DNA of 64,000 nucleotides from NCBI RefSeq assembly GCF_028309625.1, contig NZ_JAQMHR010000001.1, positions 1 to 64,000 on the forward strand, written 5' to 3'. Positions 36,276 to 46,140 of this stretch are shown piece after piece (positions within the stretch are counted from its first letter, which is position 1; each line of letters opens with the position of its first letter). The translations under genes and the position numbers were made by a program. The notes under the pieces are model-generated. The model was not told where the DNA came from. It saw only the letters and a program-made list of their open reading frames with translations, and ran no database searches. This DNA comes from Trichococcus sp. K1Tr (lineage in GTDB: Bacteria > Bacillota > Bacilli > Lactobacillales > Aerococcaceae).

Positions 36276-36740
36276 ATGACAAAAAATAAAGGCGGATTTG
36301 TATTAGGGGCAATCATCGGTGGGGCAGCTGCAGCTATAACAGCTTTATTGTTTGCGCCAAAACCAGGTAAAGACTTGCGCGATGACATCACGGAGGAAGT
36401 CAATAATCTGCTCGATACAGCGCGCGATTACGCAGACATCGCTGTAGAAAAGGGCAATGAGTTCATGGATGTCGCCAAAGAAACTACCGAGGACATCAAA
36501 ATCAACTTGAAGGACACGACTTCATCCATCAAGACACAATTTTCCGAAACATCCAAACATGTAGGTGATGATTTAAAGAAAGTAAAGGAAGAAATCAAAG
36601 AGAAAGCCACTGATGTGAAAGAATTTGCCTCTGTCATCGCTGAGGAGGGCAAAGAAGAAGTTGCAGCCGTAACGGAAGAGAAAAAAGCGGCAGTGGAAGA
36701 AAAAGTTGAAGAAATCAAAGACAGCGTGGAAGACATCTAA
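36276..36740 (+). CDS. YtxH-domain protein
   Basis: A 154-residue protein. The N-terminal Gly/Ala-rich membrane helix GGFVLGAIIGGAAAAITALLFAP followed by KPGKDLRDDI is the YtxH signature. The rest is a long amphipathic, Lys/Glu-rich helix resembling LEA-type sequence. A role at the envelope under stress is likely but unproven. The frame extends to a TTG at 36267, which overlaps AAAGGAG, so ATG 36276 is used. It is cotranscribed with the DUF948 gene. Confidence 0.88.
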   Translation: MTKNKGGFVLGAIIGGAAAAITALLFAPKPGKDLRDDITEEVNNLLDTARDYADIAVEKGNEFMDVAKETTEDIKINLKDTTSSIKTQFSETSKHVGDDLKKVKEEIKEKATDVKEFASVIAEEGKEEVAAVTEEKKAAVEEKVEEIKDSVEDI

Positions 36741-36743
36741 ACG

Positions 36744-36781
36744 CAACAAAAAAAACAGGCAATCTGCCTGTTTTTTTGTTG
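36744..36781. terminator. Terminator between ytxH-like gene and pepQ
   Basis: CAACAAAAAAAACAGGCA pairs with TGCCTGTTTTTTTGTTG around a 3-nt loop. It is usable from both directions. Confidence 0.88.
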
Positions 36782-36824
36782 AAGGAAAGTATTATAGGCT
36801 AGTCTGTTTCACAAGCACAACCGA

Positions 36825-37934
36825 CTAATCAATCAATTTTGAATAGGTGTCTATGCCAGTGGGTGTGTGCGTGAAGGATTCAAAGCTTTCAGCGGTCACA
36901 AACCCGCAATCCTCGACCCTGACCCCGATGTCCCCTTCGATGTAGATGCCGGGCTCGATGGAAAAACACATGCCTTCAGTAAGGACCAGTTCATTGCCTT
37001 CCATGATGGATGGGTATTCGTGCACGCTTTGACCCAAGCCGTGACCCAGACGATGGTTGAAGTAGCGGCCAAAGCCTGCATCCGCAATGATCTTCCGCGC
37101 TGCGGCATCCAATTCGCCGGCTGTGATGCCGGGGCGAACCGCAGCCATCGCTTCATCATGTGCTGCCAACACCAAATCGTAGATCTTTTTTTGGTGCGCA
37201 GATGGCTCGTCACCAAAGAAAAGGGTGCGTGTCACATCACTGGCATAGCCTTCGTGCATGGTTCCCAAATCGAACAGCACAAACTGGTTTTGCTTGAGCT
37301 TTGTGTCGCCGGGGACGCCATGGGGACTGGCTGCATTTTCGCCGAACAGCACCATGGTGGTGAAGCTCATTTCGGCTACGCCTCTTTTTTTCAGCTGGTA
37401 TTCAATTTCGGCAACGACTTCCAACTCGGTGATGCCCTCGCGCAGCGCTTTGGCGCCTATTCTGAGAGCTTCGTCCGCCCAATGGCCTGCTTCCTTCATG
37501 AAGGTCAGTTCTTGCTCGTTCTTGATCAGGCGCATTTCCTGAAGCATTTCGCTGATGTTGTGCCCGAAAGTTGCCGTCGGGAAATGAGTCCGCAAAGCTT
37601 CCATGCGTTCGACAGTCAAGAAATCTTTTTCGATGGACCAGTCCGACTGGTGTGAATGACGCTCTTTTATGCTGGTTGCCAGCATTGTCCAAGGATCTTG
37701 CGTATCCATGTAGCTGACCACATCAAATTCCGCAGCGGTATTCCGCGCATCATTTTCTTCCAGCGCAGGGACGAACAGCAGGGGAGGTGCATCCTTGAAA
37801 AGGACAGCCGCCAAGATCCTTTCATGCGGATCGCTCCTGTATGAGGAAACGTAAAAGACATTTTTAGGGTCGTTGAGAAATACGATATCGACATCTTGTG
37901 TTTTCATCAAATTGATAATTGAGTTTAAAGGCAT
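36825..37934 (-). CDS. pepQ: Xaa-Pro dipeptidase (M24B)
   Basis: A 369-residue cytosolic metallopeptidase that releases the N-terminal residue from X-Pro dipeptides. An N-terminal creatinase-like domain (~1-125) precedes the pita-bread domain with the metal ligands in FDLGTMHEGYASDVTRT, HRLGHGLGQSVHE, SIEPGIY and VRVED. In lactic acid bacteria pepQ is divergent from ccpA, as here, and both can be controlled from the shared region. An extended -10 (minus strand, 37964-37969, TGCTATAAT) is its likely promoter. Confidence 0.94.
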   Translation of the reverse strand: MPLNSIINLMKTQDVDIVFLNDPKNVFYVSSYRSDPHERILAAVLFKDAPPLLFVPALEENDARNTAAEFDVVSYMDTQDPWTMLATSIKERHSHQSDWSIEKDFLTVERMEALRTHFPTATFGHNISEMLQEMRLIKNEQELTFMKEAGHWADEALRIGAKALREGITELEVVAEIEYQLKKRGVAEMSFTTMVLFGENAASPHGVPGDTKLKQNQFVLFDLGTMHEGYASDVTRTLFFGDEPSAHQKKIYDLVLAAHDEAMAAVRPGITAGELDAAARKIIADAGFGRYFNHRLGHGLGQSVHEYPSIMEGNELVLTEGMCFSIEPGIYIEGDIGVRVEDCGFVTAESFESFTHTPTGIDTYSKLID

Positions 37935-37963
37935 TTTTAATGTGACACCTTCCTTTCTTTAGT

Positions 37964-37972
37964 ATTATAGCA
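37964..37972 (-). promoter_or_regulatory. Extended -10 of pepQ
   Basis: On the minus strand the sequence reads TGCTATAAT, about 30 nt before the pepQ start. The -35 is weak. Confidence 0.55.
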
Positions 37973-38028
37973 TATAATGAGGGTTCGATTTCTGAATAAT
38001 GCAATGTGAAATTTTCATGAAAACTTTT

Positions 38029-38066
38029 ATAAAACGCTTGCATATCTCGTGAAACCATGGTAAATT
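38029..38066 (+). promoter_or_regulatory. ccpA promoter with cre-like site
   Basis: TTGCAT (38038-38043), 17 bp, then TAAATT (38061-38066). The imperfect cre-like ATAAAACGCTTGCA (38029-38042) overlaps the -35, and TGAAAACTTTTATA (38018-38031) is a second near-match (2 mismatches against TGWAANCGNTNWCA, one in the central CG). Autoregulation by CcpA is possible. Confidence 0.5.
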
Positions 38067-38160
38067 CTTTATAAGCTTGTAAAATAATCAATATTTACAA
38101 CATTATGTTGAATAATGGAAAATAAAAAATTGAAAACAATTGAGATAAGGAGCAACATAA

Positions 38161-39171
38161 ATGGAAAAACAAACGATTACAATTTACGATGTGGCTCGCG
38201 AAGCAAACGTCTCCATGGCAACTGTTTCCCGCGTAGTGAACGGTAATCCCAACGTGAAACCATCCACAAGGAAAAAGGTATTGGAAGTCATTGAACGTTT
38301 GGATTACAGACCGAATGCGGTCGCCCGTGGTTTGGCAAGCAAGAAAACAACGACTGTCGGGGTTATTGTACCTGATGTCACTAACTTGTTCTTCGCATCT
38401 TTGGCACGCGGAATCGATGATATCGCTACAATGTACAAATATAATATCATTTTAGCGAACTCCGATCAGAATGACCAGAAAGAAATCCAAGTATTGAACA
38501 CCTTACTTGCTAAACAAGTGGATGGCATCATCTACATGGGCAATAAGATCACAGATGAGTTGCGCGCAGAATTTTCCCGTTCCAAAACGCCGGTCGTGCT
38601 GGCGGGAACAATTGATCCTGAGCAACAAGTTGGAAGCGTCAATATCGATTACATCGGCGCAACCGAAGAAGTAGTTGCGAACATGATCGCGAACGGCAAG
38701 AAGAATATTGCTTTCGTATCAGCATCTCTTTCCAATCCGATCAATGGACAGCATCGCCTGAAGGGCTACAAGAACGCTTTGGTCAATGCAAATATTGCCT
38801 TTAATGAGGCTCTTGTCTTCGAATGCGAGCCTACTCTTCAAAATGGTGAACTATTGGCTGAACAATTACTTGAAGCTGGAGTTGATGCAGCGTATGTAGC
38901 TGGTGATGAACTTGCCATCGGCCTGCTGAATGGTATCATCAATGCAGATGTCAGCGTTCCTGAGGCGTTTGAAGTCACTGCCAGCAACAATTCCCGCATA
39001 ACAGAAATGGCGCGTCCAAAATTGACGTCCATCATGTTGCCGCTGTATGATATCGGCGCTGTTGCGATGCGTTTATTGACTAAAATCATGAACAAAGAAG
39101 AGATTGATGAAAAATCCATCATCCTTCCTTACAAAATCGTCAACAGAGGAACAACATTACCTAAAAAGTAA
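38161..39171 (+). CDS. ccpA: Catabolite control protein A
   Basis: A 336-residue LacI/GalR-family regulator. The N-terminal helix-turn-helix (TIYDVAREANVSMATVSRVVNGNPNVKPSTRKKV) with the hinge RPNAVARGLASKKT is followed by the periplasmic-binding-like core. CcpA with HPr-Ser-P represses or activates carbon metabolism genes at cre sites. The start follows AAGGAG. Divergence from pepQ is the classic lactic acid bacterial arrangement and supports CcpA over other LacI members. Confidence 0.95.
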   Translation: MEKQTITIYDVAREANVSMATVSRVVNGNPNVKPSTRKKVLEVIERLDYRPNAVARGLASKKTTTVGVIVPDVTNLFFASLARGIDDIATMYKYNIILANSDQNDQKEIQVLNTLLAKQVDGIIYMGNKITDELRAEFSRSKTPVVLAGTIDPEQQVGSVNIDYIGATEEVVANMIANGKKNIAFVSASLSNPINGQHRLKGYKNALVNANIAFNEALVFECEPTLQNGELLAEQLLEAGVDAAYVAGDELAIGLLNGIINADVSVPEAFEVTASNNSRITEMARPKLTSIMLPLYDIGAVAMRLLTKIMNKEEIDEKSIILPYKIVNRGTTLPKK

Positions 39172-39198
39172 TCGGTCCATCCGAAAGACAATCAAGCC

Positions 39199-39237
39199 CA
39201 AAAAGCCCTGCATCCGAAACAGATGCAGGGCTTTTTT
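39199..39237 (+). terminator. ccpA terminator
   Basis: AAAAGCCCTGCATC pairs with GATGCAGGGCTTTT, followed by a T tract. Confidence 0.88.
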
Positions 39238-39302
39238 CTATTCAGAACAAGAACAAGGCATCTTGCTTTTCTGATTCGGCGGCAAGCAGCTAACGACAAG
39301 TA

Positions 39303-39328
39303 AAAGGCTGCCTCTAGCGGCAGCCTTT
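39303..39328 (-). terminator. Terminator of the penicillin-binding protein gene
   Basis: A perfect 10-bp stem AAAGGCTGCC/GGCAGCCTTT with a 6-nt loop. On the minus strand it is followed by a short T tract and lies just past the stop codon. Confidence 0.7.
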
Positions 39329-39331
39329 CGC

Positions 39332-42082
39332 TTATTCTTCTGTTGTTGGGGCTTCGTCAGCAGGTGGAGTTTCCTCTTCTGCTTCCGCGTCATCGGGTGC
39401 TTCTTCATCTTCGGTTGCGGGCGCGTCCTCTGCATCAGCAGCATCGTCTGCAACGTTGTTTCGGTTTGCCGCTGCAGCAGCCGCCGCTGCCGCATTGCGT
39501 CTCGCTGCTGCTTCAGCCAGGTAAGCATCCCAAAATTCTTCCAGATCTTTATCGGTAGCACCTGGTGAGAATTGATAGGAGATTTCTTTCGGTAAATCAT
39601 CTGCTTTGAACAGATCGCTCCTTGTGGCACCGTTAAGGGTGACGGACAATCCATTCGCGAAGGACACGGTTCCGGCTAAAGTTCCGGTTTCGGCCAACAC
39701 CGATTTTTCGACAATCCCTTCCGGTTGTTGGTGCGTCTGATCGGTGCCAAGGATGTCCGGATTGATGCTGTAGATCTTGTTGGCGATCTGGGACCAGTAA
39801 TTCAGATTTCGCCCGGTCGGAAGGCCTTGGTTGTTAGGATCATAGAAGACATGCTCTCCCTTGTAATTGTCATAACCCATCCAAGAGCTGAGCGTGACGG
39901 TAGGGGTGCTGGCGATGAACCAGATATCCCGGTTGGCTTCCGATGTACCTGTCTTTCCGGCCCAATCAGCGCTGAAATTGAGATAGTTGTTGATTGATCT
40001 GCCTGTGCCATCGGTGATGACGTCGCGCAGAATGTCCAAAGTCAGATAAGCGGTGTCTTGCGAGAATACTTCAGTCGTTTCGGATTCGTGCTGATAAACG
40101 ACTTCCCCGTGCTTGTCCGTGATCGTTTCGATCAGATAGGGCGAAACGTGATCGCCTCCGGTTGCGAAAGTCGTGAAGGCACTGGTCTGTTCCAAAACGG
40201 TAGGGCCGTCATTCGTTGCTCCGATCGCCAAGGATGGATTGCCATATTCCGATTCGTCGATCGAAGTGATGCCCATTTTTTCAAGGTATTGCCCCGGATT
40301 CATGCCTGCATCGTTCATGGCGACATAGAGCTTGATCGTAGGGTTGTTTTTTGATTGGTAGAGCGCTTGGCGAGCAGTCATGTAAGTATTGGAAATGGTG
40401 TCGCCGAAGTTTGTAGGCTCCCATAGTGTGCCATCGGGCTGTTTGATGCTTATTTTCGTATCAGGCACCATGGAAGCAGGGTAAATCAGGTTCTGTTCGA
40501 TCGCCGGCGCATAGACCAGCAACGGCTTGATCGTTGAGCCAGGTGAGCGGTTGGTGCTGAAAACGTGGTCCACTTGATTGACCGAGAAATCACGGCCCCC
40601 GATGAATCCGATGATTTTCCCGGTCTGGTTCTCGATCAATACACTACCTGTTTGGGCAAGCTCCGTCACTTCCTGCGTGACCCCATCTGCATCAACATAG
40701 GTATCCACGAATGTTTCTCCCAAAGTTTGCCCATATTCTGATGCGACTTCCTGCATGCCGTTGTAGATGTCTTTGTCGACCGTGCTGTACACATTGTAAC
40801 CGGATAAGCGCAACGTGTTGTCCGCATTAGCATAATATTCGTTGTACAGTTCGGTGTCCGCTTCCAGATCCTCCAAGGTGAGGTCGTTAACGGCTGCAGC
40901 CTGTTCCATCAGCACGAGGATCGCCTCACGTTCGACGGCTTGATAAAGGTAACTGTTCCTGTCCTCTTGCGTGGCGTGGGCGGCGATGAAATCCTGGGTG
41001 ATGTCATATGCGATTGCAACATCATACTCTTCCTTCGTGATGTATCCTTCGCTGAGCATACGGAAAAGAACGGTATTTTTCCGGTTCAGGGCCGCAGTCA
41101 AATCTTCTTTCCTTTCTCCATATTGCGTGAAAGGGGTGTAGGTATACGGATTCTGCGGGATTCCCACCAGAAAGGCTGCTTGGGCCAACGAAACATCGGC
41201 TGCATGGATGCCAAAAATACCATTTGCCGCTTCCTCTATGCCAGCGATATTGGAACCGCTGCTGTTTCGTCCGAAAGGAGAGACGTTCAGGTAGGCTGTC
41301 AGTATTTCATCCTTCGTAAAGAAATTTTCAAGCCGCAGCGCCAACAAAATTTCATTGGCTTTGCGGGAAAAGGTCACTTCATTCGACAGTATCTGTTGTT
41401 TGACGAGCTGCTGCGTCAAGGTGGAGCCGCCGCTTTGACTGCCGAAACCGGTCAATTCAGTCACTAAGGCCCTCAGAATGGCCTTGGGCACGATCCCTTC
41501 GTGGTCGTAAAAGTTTTCGTCTTCCGTTGCGATGAGCGCCTCTTTGATGATCGGAGAGATGCTTTCCGACCCGACGGTAGTCCTGACCAAGTCGGTGCGG
41601 ATTTCTGAAATGGCTTCGGTATTTGCGTAGTACATAGTGGAGACGAGTTCGACATTGCCGATGTCCTCAGCCATGCTTTCGTATGTAGGGGCTGTCTCTT
41701 TTGAAATCAAATTAGCGAAGTAACCCAATCCTGCGCCACCCCCAAAGATGCCCAACAGGATCATCAACAATACGATTCCGGTAAAAATATTCCGGATCAC
41801 ACCAAAAAAAACATTGAAACCGAAAGCTCCTTTTGAGAGAAGAGGCTTCATGTTTGTTTCTGTGTCCAGTTTCCGTTTCATTCTTCGCAAAGTCACTTTG
41901 CCTTGATCCATACGCTTGTGGGTCCTTTGCTCCCAAAGTAAGGCTTTTTCCTTAGTTCTTGCAGCATTTTCTTTCGTGAAAATCCGCTGGAGGCTGCCAT
42001 TTATCGATTGCCCAAGACGTTTTAAAAATTCCCCGGTCTTTTTCAGCCATTTTTTCGCTTTATTTCCATCTGGATTGTTCAT
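39332..42082 (-). CDS. Class A penicillin-binding protein (glycosyltransferase/transpeptidase)
   Basis: A 916-residue bifunctional peptidoglycan synthase. A basic cytosolic N-terminus (~1-95) precedes one membrane helix (~96-122). A GT51 domain follows with catalytic E187 in ATEDENFYDHEG and GGSTLTQQLVKQ. The transpeptidase domain has SPGSTIKP (S516, K519), SKN (577-579) and KTGTSE (710-715). The C-terminus (~850-916) is an Ala run and then an acidic, Pro/Glu-rich tail. It polymerises lipid II and cross-links stem peptides at the cell surface and is a beta-lactam target. The closest named type is PBP1b/PBP2a of other Firmicutes. The start follows AGAGGG. Confidence 0.94.
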   Translation of the reverse strand: MNNPDGNKAKKWLKKTGEFLKRLGQSINGSLQRIFTKENAARTKEKALLWEQRTHKRMDQGKVTLRRMKRKLDTETNMKPLLSKGAFGFNVFFGVIRNIFTGIVLLMILLGIFGGGAGLGYFANLISKETAPTYESMAEDIGNVELVSTMYYANTEAISEIRTDLVRTTVGSESISPIIKEALIATEDENFYDHEGIVPKAILRALVTELTGFGSQSGGSTLTQQLVKQQILSNEVTFSRKANEILLALRLENFFTKDEILTAYLNVSPFGRNSSGSNIAGIEEAANGIFGIHAADVSLAQAAFLVGIPQNPYTYTPFTQYGERKEDLTAALNRKNTVLFRMLSEGYITKEEYDVAIAYDITQDFIAAHATQEDRNSYLYQAVEREAILVLMEQAAAVNDLTLEDLEADTELYNEYYANADNTLRLSGYNVYSTVDKDIYNGMQEVASEYGQTLGETFVDTYVDADGVTQEVTELAQTGSVLIENQTGKIIGFIGGRDFSVNQVDHVFSTNRSPGSTIKPLLVYAPAIEQNLIYPASMVPDTKISIKQPDGTLWEPTNFGDTISNTYMTARQALYQSKNNPTIKLYVAMNDAGMNPGQYLEKMGITSIDESEYGNPSLAIGATNDGPTVLEQTSAFTTFATGGDHVSPYLIETITDKHGEVVYQHESETTEVFSQDTAYLTLDILRDVITDGTGRSINNYLNFSADWAGKTGTSEANRDIWFIASTPTVTLSSWMGYDNYKGEHVFYDPNNQGLPTGRNLNYWSQIANKIYSINPDILGTDQTHQQPEGIVEKSVLAETGTLAGTVSFANGLSVTLNGATRSDLFKADDLPKEISYQFSPGATDKDLEEFWDAYLAEAAARRNAAAAAAAAANRNNVADDAADAEDAPATEDEEAPDDAEAEEETPPADEAPTTEE

Positions 42083-42183
42083 AAATTCCCTCTTTCCTTT
42101 TCAGGTGGTCACTTATCAGTATAACAAAAAAGCTTTGCCCTGACTATTACATAGCATGAACAATCACTAAGTCGGAGGAACCC

Positions 42184-42216
42184 AAAAAAATCAGCAAGGA
42201 ATGTTATCCTTGCTGA
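42184..42216 (-). terminator. trhO terminator
   Basis: TCAGCAAGGA/TCCTTGCTGA with a 6-nt loop. On the minus strand seven T follow. Confidence 0.85.
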
Positions 42217-42227
42217 CCCCGTTGCTG

Positions 42228-43208
42228 TTATGCTGTTGTGGCAGCAGAGCTCTCAAACGGCTCACCGATGGCGGCCAAACGCTCCGCTACGTCAGACTGC
42301 GTCAATTGATTGCGCTGCACATAATAATTCGGCTGGTGGACGCGGCATTCATGCGAGCAGCTGCGCATGTACTTGTGTTCATTCTCTTCGGAACAAAGCA
42401 TTCTGCGGTTGCAGCTCGGATTGGCGCAATTCGCGTAGCGTTCGCATGGCGTACCGTCGAACCAATCTTTTCCGACCACGACATGTTCGATGCGATTGAT
42501 GTCGACACCGATACGCTCATCGAATACATACATTTTCCCATCCCATAGGTCGCCTTTGACCGTTTCGTCCTTCCCGTAGGTTGCAATCCCGCCATGCAGC
42601 TGACCGACATCCTTAAAACCTTCCTTGACGAGCCAACCTGAGAATTTTTCGCAGCGGATGCCGCCGGTGCAATAAGTCACGACGCGTTTTTCCATGAATT
42701 TTTCCTTGTTGTCGCGGATCCATTGCGGCAATTCGCGGAAGTTTGCGATATCCGGACGGACAGCGCCGCGGAAGTGGCCGAGGTCGAACTCATAGTCGTT
42801 GCGGGCATCGATGACCACTGTGTTTTCGTCAAGGATAGCTTCGCGGAACGCTTCCGGGGACAAGTATGCACCAGTCAATTCATTTGGGTCAAGATCGTCT
42901 CCTCCCAGGTGCAACGATACGATTTCCTGACGAGGACGGACAAACATCTTTTTGAAGGCATGGCCGTCCGTCTCATCGATTTTGTAAGTGATGTCGTTGA
43001 AGCGCGGATCTGCGTTCATATGCTCAATGTATGCTTGCGTTTGTCCAACGGTCCCGGAAACTGTTCCGTTGATGCCTTCTGGTGCGACCAAAATTCTTCC
43101 TTTTAAGCCGATTTCTTTGCAGAATCCTAGATGTTCTTGCGCGAATGTTTCTGCATCCTCTATCGGTGTATATTTATAATAGAGTAGGACACGATATTCT
43201 TTTGTCAT
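42228..43208 (-). CDS. trhO: tRNA uridine(34) hydroxylase, rhodanese family
   Basis: A 326-residue member of the UPF0176/YbfQ/TrhO group. The N-terminal ferredoxin-like domain carries [11 protein letters not shown], and the central rhodanese domain has its active-site loop CTGGIRCEK around residue 180. The Cys-rich C-terminal region ([12 protein letters not shown] and CSHEC) probably binds metal. TrhO makes 5-hydroxyuridine at the wobble position of tRNAs. The start follows AGGGGGAG. It is monocistronic. Confidence 0.92.
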   Translation of the reverse strand: MTKEYRVLLYYKYTPIEDAETFAQEHLGFCKEIGLKGRILVAPEGINGTVSGTVGQTQAYIEHMNADPRFNDITYKIDETDGHAFKKMFVRPRQEIVSLHLGGDDLDPNELTGAYLSPEAFREAILDENTVVIDARNDYEFDLGHFRGAVRPDIANFRELPQWIRDNKEKFMEKRVVTYCTGGIRCEKFSGWLVKEGFKDVGQLHGGIATYGKDETVKGDLWDGKMYVFDERIGVDINRIEHVVVGKDWFDGTPCERYANCANPSCNRRMLCSEENEHKYMRSCSHECRVHQPNYYVQRNQLTQSDVAERLAAIGEPFESSAATTA

Positions 43209-43380
43209 ACTGCTCCCCCTAATTCAATCTGTTTTACTTCGAACGTTATGAAATTATACACATTTTGTAAGCGAAAAGCCAAGAATATGCTCAAAGACGA
43301 AAAAAAGGCGTCACGCTTTATATGGGAGGGTGCTGCGTGCTAAACTTGCACTGAACACAAAAAGAAAGCGAGGGAATAAG

Positions 43381-44277
43381 ATGGGCATTTGTACATTGAT
43401 CGTAAATCCGTCGTCTGGGGGCGAAAAAGCTACTGGCTATTTGGATTTGATGCGGACGCAATTAAGCGAAATGTTTGAAGAGGTCACCGTCAAAGACACC
43501 GAAAAACAGGGGGATGCCGAACAGTTTGCCCATGAAGCGGCAACCCACGGGCATGACGCAGTTTTCTGCATGGGCGGCGATGGAACAGTCAATGAAACCA
43601 TCAACGGGTTGGCGGCAGCCGGGAAAACCGTATCCTTCGGGTTTGTTCCATTGGGCACCGTCAATGACCTTGCAAGAGCGATCGGCATCCCTTTGGAACC
43701 GGAACAGGCCATCGCAATGTTGGACAAGGCAACCTTGGTCGATTTGGACATCGGCAAGGTCAATGATCGTTATTTTGTGTCGAATGTCGCTGCAGGTGCG
43801 ATCCCCGAGGCTGTCGAAGGGGTCAGCGCGGAAGAAAAAACAAAATATGGTCCACTGGCTTATTTCATAGAAGGAGGAAAAGCATTAGCGAAACAGACCA
43901 TGCATCGGTTCCGCATTACAGTGGATGGAGAGACCTTTACACAGGAATCGCCACTCATTCTGATCGCGTTGACGAATTCGATCGCCAGCTTCGAAAGTTT
44001 CATGCCCCAAGCAAAAGTCGATGACGGCAAAATGCGGATGGTCGTTTTCAAGGAGTTTAACTTGTTGGATTCGGTTAAATTATTGCCGAAGCTCATCAGA
44101 GGCGAAATCAAAAATTCGGATGCGGTCATCTACAAATCATTCAAACAAGCCACTATTGCTCTTGAAGATGGCGATAGTTTGATCACCAATGTCGACGGTG
44201 ACAAAGGCCCGGCATTTCCGCTGGAGATCGAGATACTGCCTGCCTTCATCAAAGTTTATGGGCCGGCAGCCACTTGA
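43381..44277 (+). CDS. Diacylglycerol/lipid kinase family protein
   Basis: A 298-residue soluble lipid-kinase-like protein of the DagK/YegS/BmrU superfamily. The N-terminal nucleotide domain has NPSSGG, the signature GGDGTVNE near residue 65 and PLGTVNDLARA. The C-terminal beta domain ends with a Gly-Pro-Ala-rich stretch. Members phosphorylate diacylglycerol or related lipids, and the substrate here is not certain. The frame is open 17 codons upstream, but GCGAGGG precedes ATG 43381. Confidence 0.9.
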   Translation: MGICTLIVNPSSGGEKATGYLDLMRTQLSEMFEEVTVKDTEKQGDAEQFAHEAATHGHDAVFCMGGDGTVNETINGLAAAGKTVSFGFVPLGTVNDLARAIGIPLEPEQAIAMLDKATLVDLDIGKVNDRYFVSNVAAGAIPEAVEGVSAEEKTKYGPLAYFIEGGKALAKQTMHRFRITVDGETFTQESPLILIALTNSIASFESFMPQAKVDDGKMRMVVFKEFNLLDSVKLLPKLIRGEIKNSDAVIYKSFKQATIALEDGDSLITNVDGDKGPAFPLEIEILPAFIKVYGPAAT

Positions 44278-44283
44278 ATAAAA

Positions 44284-44323
44284 ATAAATCCCCACGACCG
44301 ATAATTCAGGTCGTGGGGATTTG
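44284..44323. terminator. Terminator between lipid kinase and pepF
   Basis: AAATCCCCACGACC/GGTCGTGGGGATTT with a 9-nt loop. The T-rich flank is better on the minus strand. Confidence 0.75.
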
Positions 44324-44331
44324 TTCTGTCC

Positions 44332-46140
44332 TCAGATGTATTTTTCGGTCAAACGCAGGAATTCTTCCACGTCTCCCGCCATGATTTCCAAGCCTTGGTT
44401 CCAGAAATCCGGTTGCGTGATATCGGCTCCAAGATGCTTCATCACAAGGTCTTCAGTTGTCATCGATCCGGTATCCCGCAGCAGCGAAATATAGGTTTCT
44501 TCAAAATCACCATTCTGCTGCAGCGATTGCGCATAAATCCCCAGGCTGAACAGGAAGCCAAACGTGTAAGGGAAGTTGTAGAATGGGACGTCATCGATGA
44601 AAAAGTGCAGTTTGCTCGCCCAAAATAGTGGGTGATATTCACTCAAAGTCTCTTGGTAAGCCTCCTTCTGGGCAGCCTCCATCAGACCGGACAAACGTTC
44701 TGCCGTGACAAAACCGTTCATCCTTTCGGTGTAGAATGACTTTTCGAAAAGATAACGGGCATGGATATTCAGGAACATGGCCGTCGCATTTTCAAGCTTC
44801 GTATTGAGCAGGGAAATTTTTTCTTCATCGCTGCTGACTTCCCTGACAGTAGCAGCGCTGATGATGGTTTCCGCAAAAGTCGATGCCGTTTCGGCGACGT
44901 TCATGGCGTAGCGCGTGTTCAGATCCGGCAGGTCGCGCATCACGTGGGAATGGAAGGCATGGCCCAATTCATGGGCGAGTGTGCTCATGTCGCTTGCCGA
45001 ACCCGTAAAGGTCATGAAAATCCGTGATTCTTTCGATTCCGGATAATCTTCGCAATAGCCGCCAGGTCTTTTTCCTGAGCGGTTTTCGGCTTCAATCCAG
45101 CGATTCTTGACGGCATCCAAGGAAAAGTCAGCCAGTTTCGGACCGAAGGATGCGAAGTGTTCGATGATGTAATCGACCGCTTCGTCGAAGCTGAAGGTTT
45201 TTGATTGGAAACTGCCGAGCGAAACAGGGGCATCGACATCATACCAAGCCAATTTATCCTTGCCCATCAGAGCGGCTTTGCGGTCCAAGAACGAAAGGAA
45301 CGGCTGTTTGTTCGCACTGATGGCCTGCCACATCGTATCCAAGGTCTCGCGCTTGATGCGGTTGTAGCGCAACGGCTCAACCAAGAAATCCTCATCCTGG
45401 TGCGCCTCGAAATCCGCCAAACGGAAACCTTGCAGGTGATTCAGTGTATCGGCGAATGCTGGAGCAAGTCCACCCCAAGCTTTTTCCCATTCGACGAATA
45501 TTTTTTTGCGCACGCTCGGGTCGGGATCGGCATACATCCGATTCATGGCTTGGCCGGCGGATAGTTCGCTCAAAGTTCCATCAGCCTCCTCAAAGGGAAT
45601 CTTGATGAAGGATACGAGCGTGTCATAGTGTGCGCTCCAACCGTTGAAACCATCGACACGCAATGTCGCCAATAAGGCTTCTTCCTTGTCGGACAGGAGG
45701 CGGCTGCCTTGTTGGCGCCATTCCGACAGGGCGAATGTAAGCGGGGAAAAGGCAGGCTTTTCGACCAACAGATCCCAATCGCTTTCTTTGACGGCGGTTA
45801 CTTTTTTCTTCAGAGTCGTTTGAATAATCGTTAATTTGCTGTACAATTGAATTATTCGCGCATGGATCGCGCTTGCATCCAAATCCGCGACATCGGCTGA
45901 TTGGACACCCGTTATGAAACTGTTGCATTGCATCAAGGCTTTTGCGTACAATTCCTCGTAATGAAGCAAATCCTGAAAATCAGGATATTCCGGTTTGTCT
46001 TGATCGGGGTCCCAAGCGTTTGCTGCGGATTCGAAGTCCTTCAATCCGTCTTGGATCGACTGTATCTTTTCCAGTAGTGCGGGCGAAGAACTTCCGCCTT
46101 CAAAAAATGAGTCCAAATCCCAGGTAAGGCTATATTTCAT
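44332..46140 (-). CDS. pepF: Oligoendopeptidase F family (M3B)
   Basis: A 602-residue cytosolic zinc metallopeptidase that degrades oligopeptides of about 7-17 residues. The Zn motif HELGHAFHSH with the downstream NVAETASTFAE (third ligand Glu) is clear. The substrate motif YSLTWDLDSFFEGGSSS at the N-terminus is that of the PepF/M3 clade. The annotated start is the ATG at 46140, 9 nt after GAGAGG. An ATG three codons upstream touches that site. Confidence 0.92.
   Translation of the reverse strand: MKYSLTWDLDSFFEGGSSSPALLEKIQSIQDGLKDFESAANAWDPDQDKPEYPDFQDLLHYEELYAKALMQCNSFITGVQSADVADLDASAIHARIIQLYSKLTIIQTTLKKKVTAVKESDWDLLVEKPAFSPLTFALSEWRQQGSRLLSDKEEALLATLRVDGFNGWSAHYDTLVSFIKIPFEEADGTLSELSAGQAMNRMYADPDPSVRKKIFVEWEKAWGGLAPAFADTLNHLQGFRLADFEAHQDEDFLVEPLRYNRIKRETLDTMWQAISANKQPFLSFLDRKAALMGKDKLAWYDVDAPVSLGSFQSKTFSFDEAVDYIIEHFASFGPKLADFSLDAVKNRWIEAENRSGKRPGGYCEDYPESKESRIFMTFTGSASDMSTLAHELGHAFHSHVMRDLPDLNTRYAMNVAETASTFAETIISAATVREVSSDEEKISLLNTKLENATAMFLNIHARYLFEKSFYTERMNGFVTAERLSGLMEAAQKEAYQETLSEYHPLFWASKLHFFIDDVPFYNFPYTFGFLFSLGIYAQSLQQNGDFEETYISLLRDTGSMTTEDLVMKHLGADITQPDFWNQGLEIMAGDVEEFLRLTEKYI

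Noticed and set aside
36867-37655. 262-codon open frame on the plus strand
   Set aside because: Antisense to pepQ, which has all metal ligands. A coding shadow.
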